Positions 61,046 to 64,000 of a stretch of DNA of 64,000 nucleotides are shown here, piece by piece. Source of the stretch: Blastobasis lacticolella (Eukaryota; Arthropoda; Insecta; Lepidoptera; Blastobasidae). Made by a program: the position numbers and the translations under genes. The stretch spans positions 13,973,001-14,037,000 of the forward strand of contig LR990059.1 in assembly GCA_905147135.1 (NCBI GenBank), read 5' to 3'. Position 1 is the stretch's first letter, and each line of letters opens with the position of its first letter. A model generated the notes under the pieces. That model saw only the letters and a list, made by a program, of their open reading frames with translations, was not told the DNA's origin and did not search any database.

Positions 61046-61959
61046 TATCAAATAAAATTATTTCCAAAATGTTGTAGGTTAGGTTTGTGTTGTGATTAAT
61101 GGTGAAATAGGTTAAATTACGTGTTATAAAAAAAATTGCCTAATTATAGATATTACGGTTTATACTAATGAGAGACTAGTTAAAATTCAACAGTGCATTT
61201 CATTAAAATTATGCTCTTCTTAAAATTAGTTGTCCCCCTTATACCTGCCAAAGGGAATCAATCACAAATTTAATTTGCATCCAAAATCACTAATCCAAAA
61301 ACAGCTAAGACATAAAATGTAATAAACTTCGCTAGCCCCTCAAAAGAGGAGGTTCTAACAAGGCGTTTCTTACTGTCATCGCTCGAAGGTATTAAATTTA
61401 TGTTAATAATACGATTATATATCAGATAAAGCCATCGGCGGGTCACGGTCCCTGGAGTTTGGTTTAAATTTCATGATTAAGCCCACTTTTATTCGGGCTT
61501 TGTGTAACCAAAGTTAATATTTGTATGTTAATTTATTATTTAATGTCGGTAATAGATTTTAAACGCAACGGTGATCTTTGACGCTGGAAGTTATAACGAC
61601 TTTTGGGAACCGAAAATGTCTAAACAGTAAGTGTTATTACATGGCGTGTTTATCAATATTACGCATTTAAGGGTAAGTGCCTAAAATTAGAAAAATACGT
61701 CTTGTTTGTAAAGTGTATTTAGGTTTGAGTATGGTTCTCTGGATTTAATTATTCATTTAGAAAAGCGTGGTTACTACAACACGCTATTGTAATATTTTTT
61801 TGTAGAAAGCTACTCCCTTCAGGTACACCCCTCGCGCACCGCTCTACTCATTGCGCACCATTTGGCACATGACTTGAGCATGAAGAGAATTTTGCGTAAA
61901 ATTACACTTATTTGTTGACGTTGCTCGTCCATATCGACAGAGAAATGGCACTGGGCTCC
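61046..61959. other. AT-rich DNA, nothing assigned
   Basis: Nothing recognised except the hairpin that follows. Confidence 0.4.
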
Positions 61960-61997
61960 GGCGAGTGACTGTTTACTATGGTAAATAGTCACTCGCC
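61960..61997. repeat. Tight hairpin with 17-bp arms
   Basis: GGCGAGTGACTGTTTAC and GTAAATAGTCACTCGCC pair at 16 of 17 positions around a 4-base loop (TATG). It lies inside a 103-codon minus-strand frame at 61819-62130 of no known motif. Confidence 0.8.
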
Positions 61998-62309
61998 ACT
62001 GTCCTTGACCATGTAAGTCGTATTGAAGAGCGTCTATTATAAGTAAAACCTCTTTACTGCAAGCCAAATGACAATACCACACGAGTGCAATTAAATAAAC
62101 ATCGTATTTAATAAGTACAATTTGCTTCACACCGTTTATGGTTAGCTGGTAGAAATTTCTAATAGAGATAAGTTAGCACTTTCGTTTAATGTATGTAATT
62201 AAGCATGTATACAATGAAGAATATATTATAGCTATATTGTTATTTTCAATTAAGTGTGTTGAAAATAAATAAATAATACTTGTACACTCTATGAAAGTTT
62301 ACTTCTCTA

Positions 62310-62610
62310 ACCTTTCGGATCCAATTTCCACAGTAGCACCAGTCTCGTTTTTCGCCTCCACAGTGGACACACCGTGATCCCCAGCCCCCTACAAATTGAT
62401 AACAAACGCACGATCAATCAACCAATATCAGAGTCCACGTGTCGCCGGTGTGTCGCCGCCCTAATCCATTACATCCTTCCAGTTAATAAAATCCTGTCAC
62501 CCTTTATTTACAAATTGATAAATGGATGATCAAGTGGACAACTGGAAGCCAGCGTGTAGATAAGAGGTGACGAGACCGTGACGTTGTATCGACAGTGGGG
62601 CGCCTACCTT
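62310..62610. other. GC-richer non-repetitive block
   Basis: It contains CACAGTAGCACCAG/CACAGTGGACACACC and two ACAAATTGATAA words (62391, 62510). No coding frame. It might be conserved regulatory DNA, but nothing in the sequence proves this. Confidence 0.25.
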
Positions 62611-62959
62611 TAAATTTTTATCTGCCTTAGTTTCCGTGTAAACATCTACGAAGAAAGGTGGCATTGTTTGGTGGTTATCTTGAATTTTTTGTCCTGGTTG
62701 CATGCCGCTAAGGGTTGCTTTTTCAGGAATTTTACTGGCGTAACGTGGGTCTTTGATCTTATTTCAATTCGATGGATGTGGGTGGTTTTAGATCGAACAA
62801 CTACAGCTTTGTCTACAGTGAATTTGTAGAAGTGAGTAGCGATGTTTTCAAGTCAATCAATCAAGCAACAAGTCGCAGCAATCAAGTGCTGCGATAGACA
62901 TAACTGTATTGAAAGAAGTAAACGTGCAAGATGTGGAATATCTCCCTCCCGAAGTGTTT

Positions 62960-63115
62960 CCTTTGCACTATAACTCTTGGGGTCCTTCCAAATTTATATA
63001 TGAGGTACCTCAAAGGACGGCAACAAATCCGCCTATGTTGTAGTAGTCCTGAACAATGAACACCGTTTCCCATCAGGTTGGCCACCTGACCTTGTCCCGT
63101 AATAAGCAAGAAAAA
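62960..63115 (+). repeat. Repeat Z, second copy
   Basis: See 46860-47010: shared CCATCAGGT-GG/CC block followed by an A-rich run. The rest is weakly similar. Confidence 0.4.
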
Positions 63116-63401
63116 ATAACATACTGTTGGACAAATCATCTTAAACCCAATTATTGAAACATAAAAAGCTCCATACAAGAATCAAACTGGTTTTGCAAAA
63201 ACACTGTCTGAATATTGTATTTAAAATCACCTTCTAATATACAAACGAACACATTAACGTCAACATGCAATAAACTACTGAACCAATGGGCCTAATTACG
63301 ACTCCAAGGATTAAATGATCAGCTGGGAGTTAAGTAAGCCGCTGTGGCTAGCCGATGTGAAGTATTTACGATTACGTAGAGTATATTGATATGCTCTTGG
63401 A

Positions 63402-63690
63402 GAGCCTCGGTGGCGCAGCGGTTAGGGTATCTGACTCGTATGCGAAAGGTGCCGGGTTCGAATCCTGATTCTGTTGAACTGAGTAATTTTGCTGTCAAGT
63501 GGCGCAGTTTGACAGCTTGTCAAACAAGATTAAGCAAAAAAATAAGGGCGCTCCTGTCATCTACATTACATCTACATCCATGTCAATGATGTAGTATTGA
63601 TATAAAAAACAGTTGTTACATCTGTCACCACGACTAATTCTTTTTAGACAAGCTGTAGGTATCTCAATGTAAACCGTAGATGTAACATAT
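63402..63690 (+). mobile_element. SINE-C with tRNA-derived head
   Basis: The head GAGCCTCGGTGGCGCAGCGG (A box TGGCGCAGCGG) is followed by GGTTCGAATCC (B box) at about 63457-63467. The 3' side, GATTCTG, does not pair with the 5' start, so it is not a tRNA gene. The body contains the blocks also found at 2640-2745. TGTTACATCT (63614-63623) and AGATGTAACA (63678-63687) are inverted. Confidence 0.65.
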
Positions 63691-64000
63691 GATTGCTTTA
63701 GTAATTATTATTGCTCTGAGCCCATGATGTAAATAAAAGATCTTGGACCATAAAGCAATGTAAAATTTACAAACAAATTACACTGACAAAGTAACATGTC
63801 AGTCTAAATTCGAAGCAACAAAATTTGCACAAAGCTTTGATATGTCAGTAAGCAGGAATACTTTTCAAGAAAGTGTTATTATTATGTTAGTGAGTACATC
63901 CACAGAATACATAAATAACAAACAAGAGCAATATAATCATTACCCACAGGTGGATTTGAATCTTATGGCTATAATAGGACAGTGGATAGATAGGTAGAGC
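63691..64000. other. AT-rich DNA, nothing assigned
   Basis: Nothing recognised. Confidence 0.4.

Noticed and set aside
63402..63476. Possible tRNA gene
   Set aside because: The 5' GAGCCTC and 3' GATTCTG ends do not pair, and the downstream body matches a fragment at 2640.
63386..63589. 67-codon frame
   Set aside because: It is the SINE-C tRNA-like head read as protein.
1..64000. CRISPR array, operon, phage or other multi-gene system
   Set aside because: No regularly spaced direct repeats, no series of adjoining frames, no rRNA or tRNA cluster; the contents are insect intronic or intergenic DNA.

Overview
The window looks like an AT-rich, repeat-laden, almost gene-free stretch of an insect nuclear genome, most likely a moth or butterfly (Lepidoptera). 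This rests on the repeats: tRNA-derived SINEs, a second retroposon with a (GAT)n tail, Helitron-like elements ending in CTAGT, and several LINE 3' ends that I recognise from Lepidoptera. The species cannot be fixed by eye. There is no bacterial-type gene organisation, no rRNA, no CRISPR array and no intact tRNA gene. Only one coding segment can be defended: a spliced exon on the minus strand at the left edge (coding 356-961, acceptor at 984-985, donor at 354-355). It carries the start of a 202-residue acidic, proline-tailed protein that continues off the left end. Everything to its right is then 5' intron and/or upstream intergenic DNA of that gene.

Layout. 1-1000: the exon. 1000-9500: mostly unassigned AT-rich DNA with two SINE-A copies and a fragment of a third retroposon family (SINE-C). 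9500-16800: SINE-B, Helitron-like pieces, LINE remnants, and SINE-A copies, one interrupted by a LINE 3' end. 18,650-29,400: relatively repeat-poor, with CpG-richer islands (26.65-26.8 kb, 28.55-28.7 kb) that look regulatory rather than coding. 29.6-38.7 kb: LINE remnants and three SINE-B copies with target-site duplications. 39.4-39.8 kb: a CpG-rich island that could be a promoter or untranslated first exon. 43.2-53.6 kb: the densest mobile DNA, including a SINE-A with a perfect 17-bp duplication, a hAT-like element, and a Helitron-like element holding a small MITE. 53.6-64 kb: sparse, with a nested SINE-A and a SINE-C head.

The parts relate as parasites and hosts of one another. SINE-A and SINE-B have no coding capacity and appear to borrow LINE 3' ends: the SINE-A tail resembles the 3' coding end of a decayed LINE at 29.67-29.92 kb. 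The observation I rate highest is that three of the SINE-A copies begin at the same point inside the tRNA B box, equivalent to tRNA residues 57-59. Two of them have target-site duplications abutting that point, so they were short when they inserted. This fits reverse transcriptase stopping at a modified T-loop adenosine (m1A58), although a headless subfamily would look similar. I found no previously undescribed multi-gene system and do not claim one.
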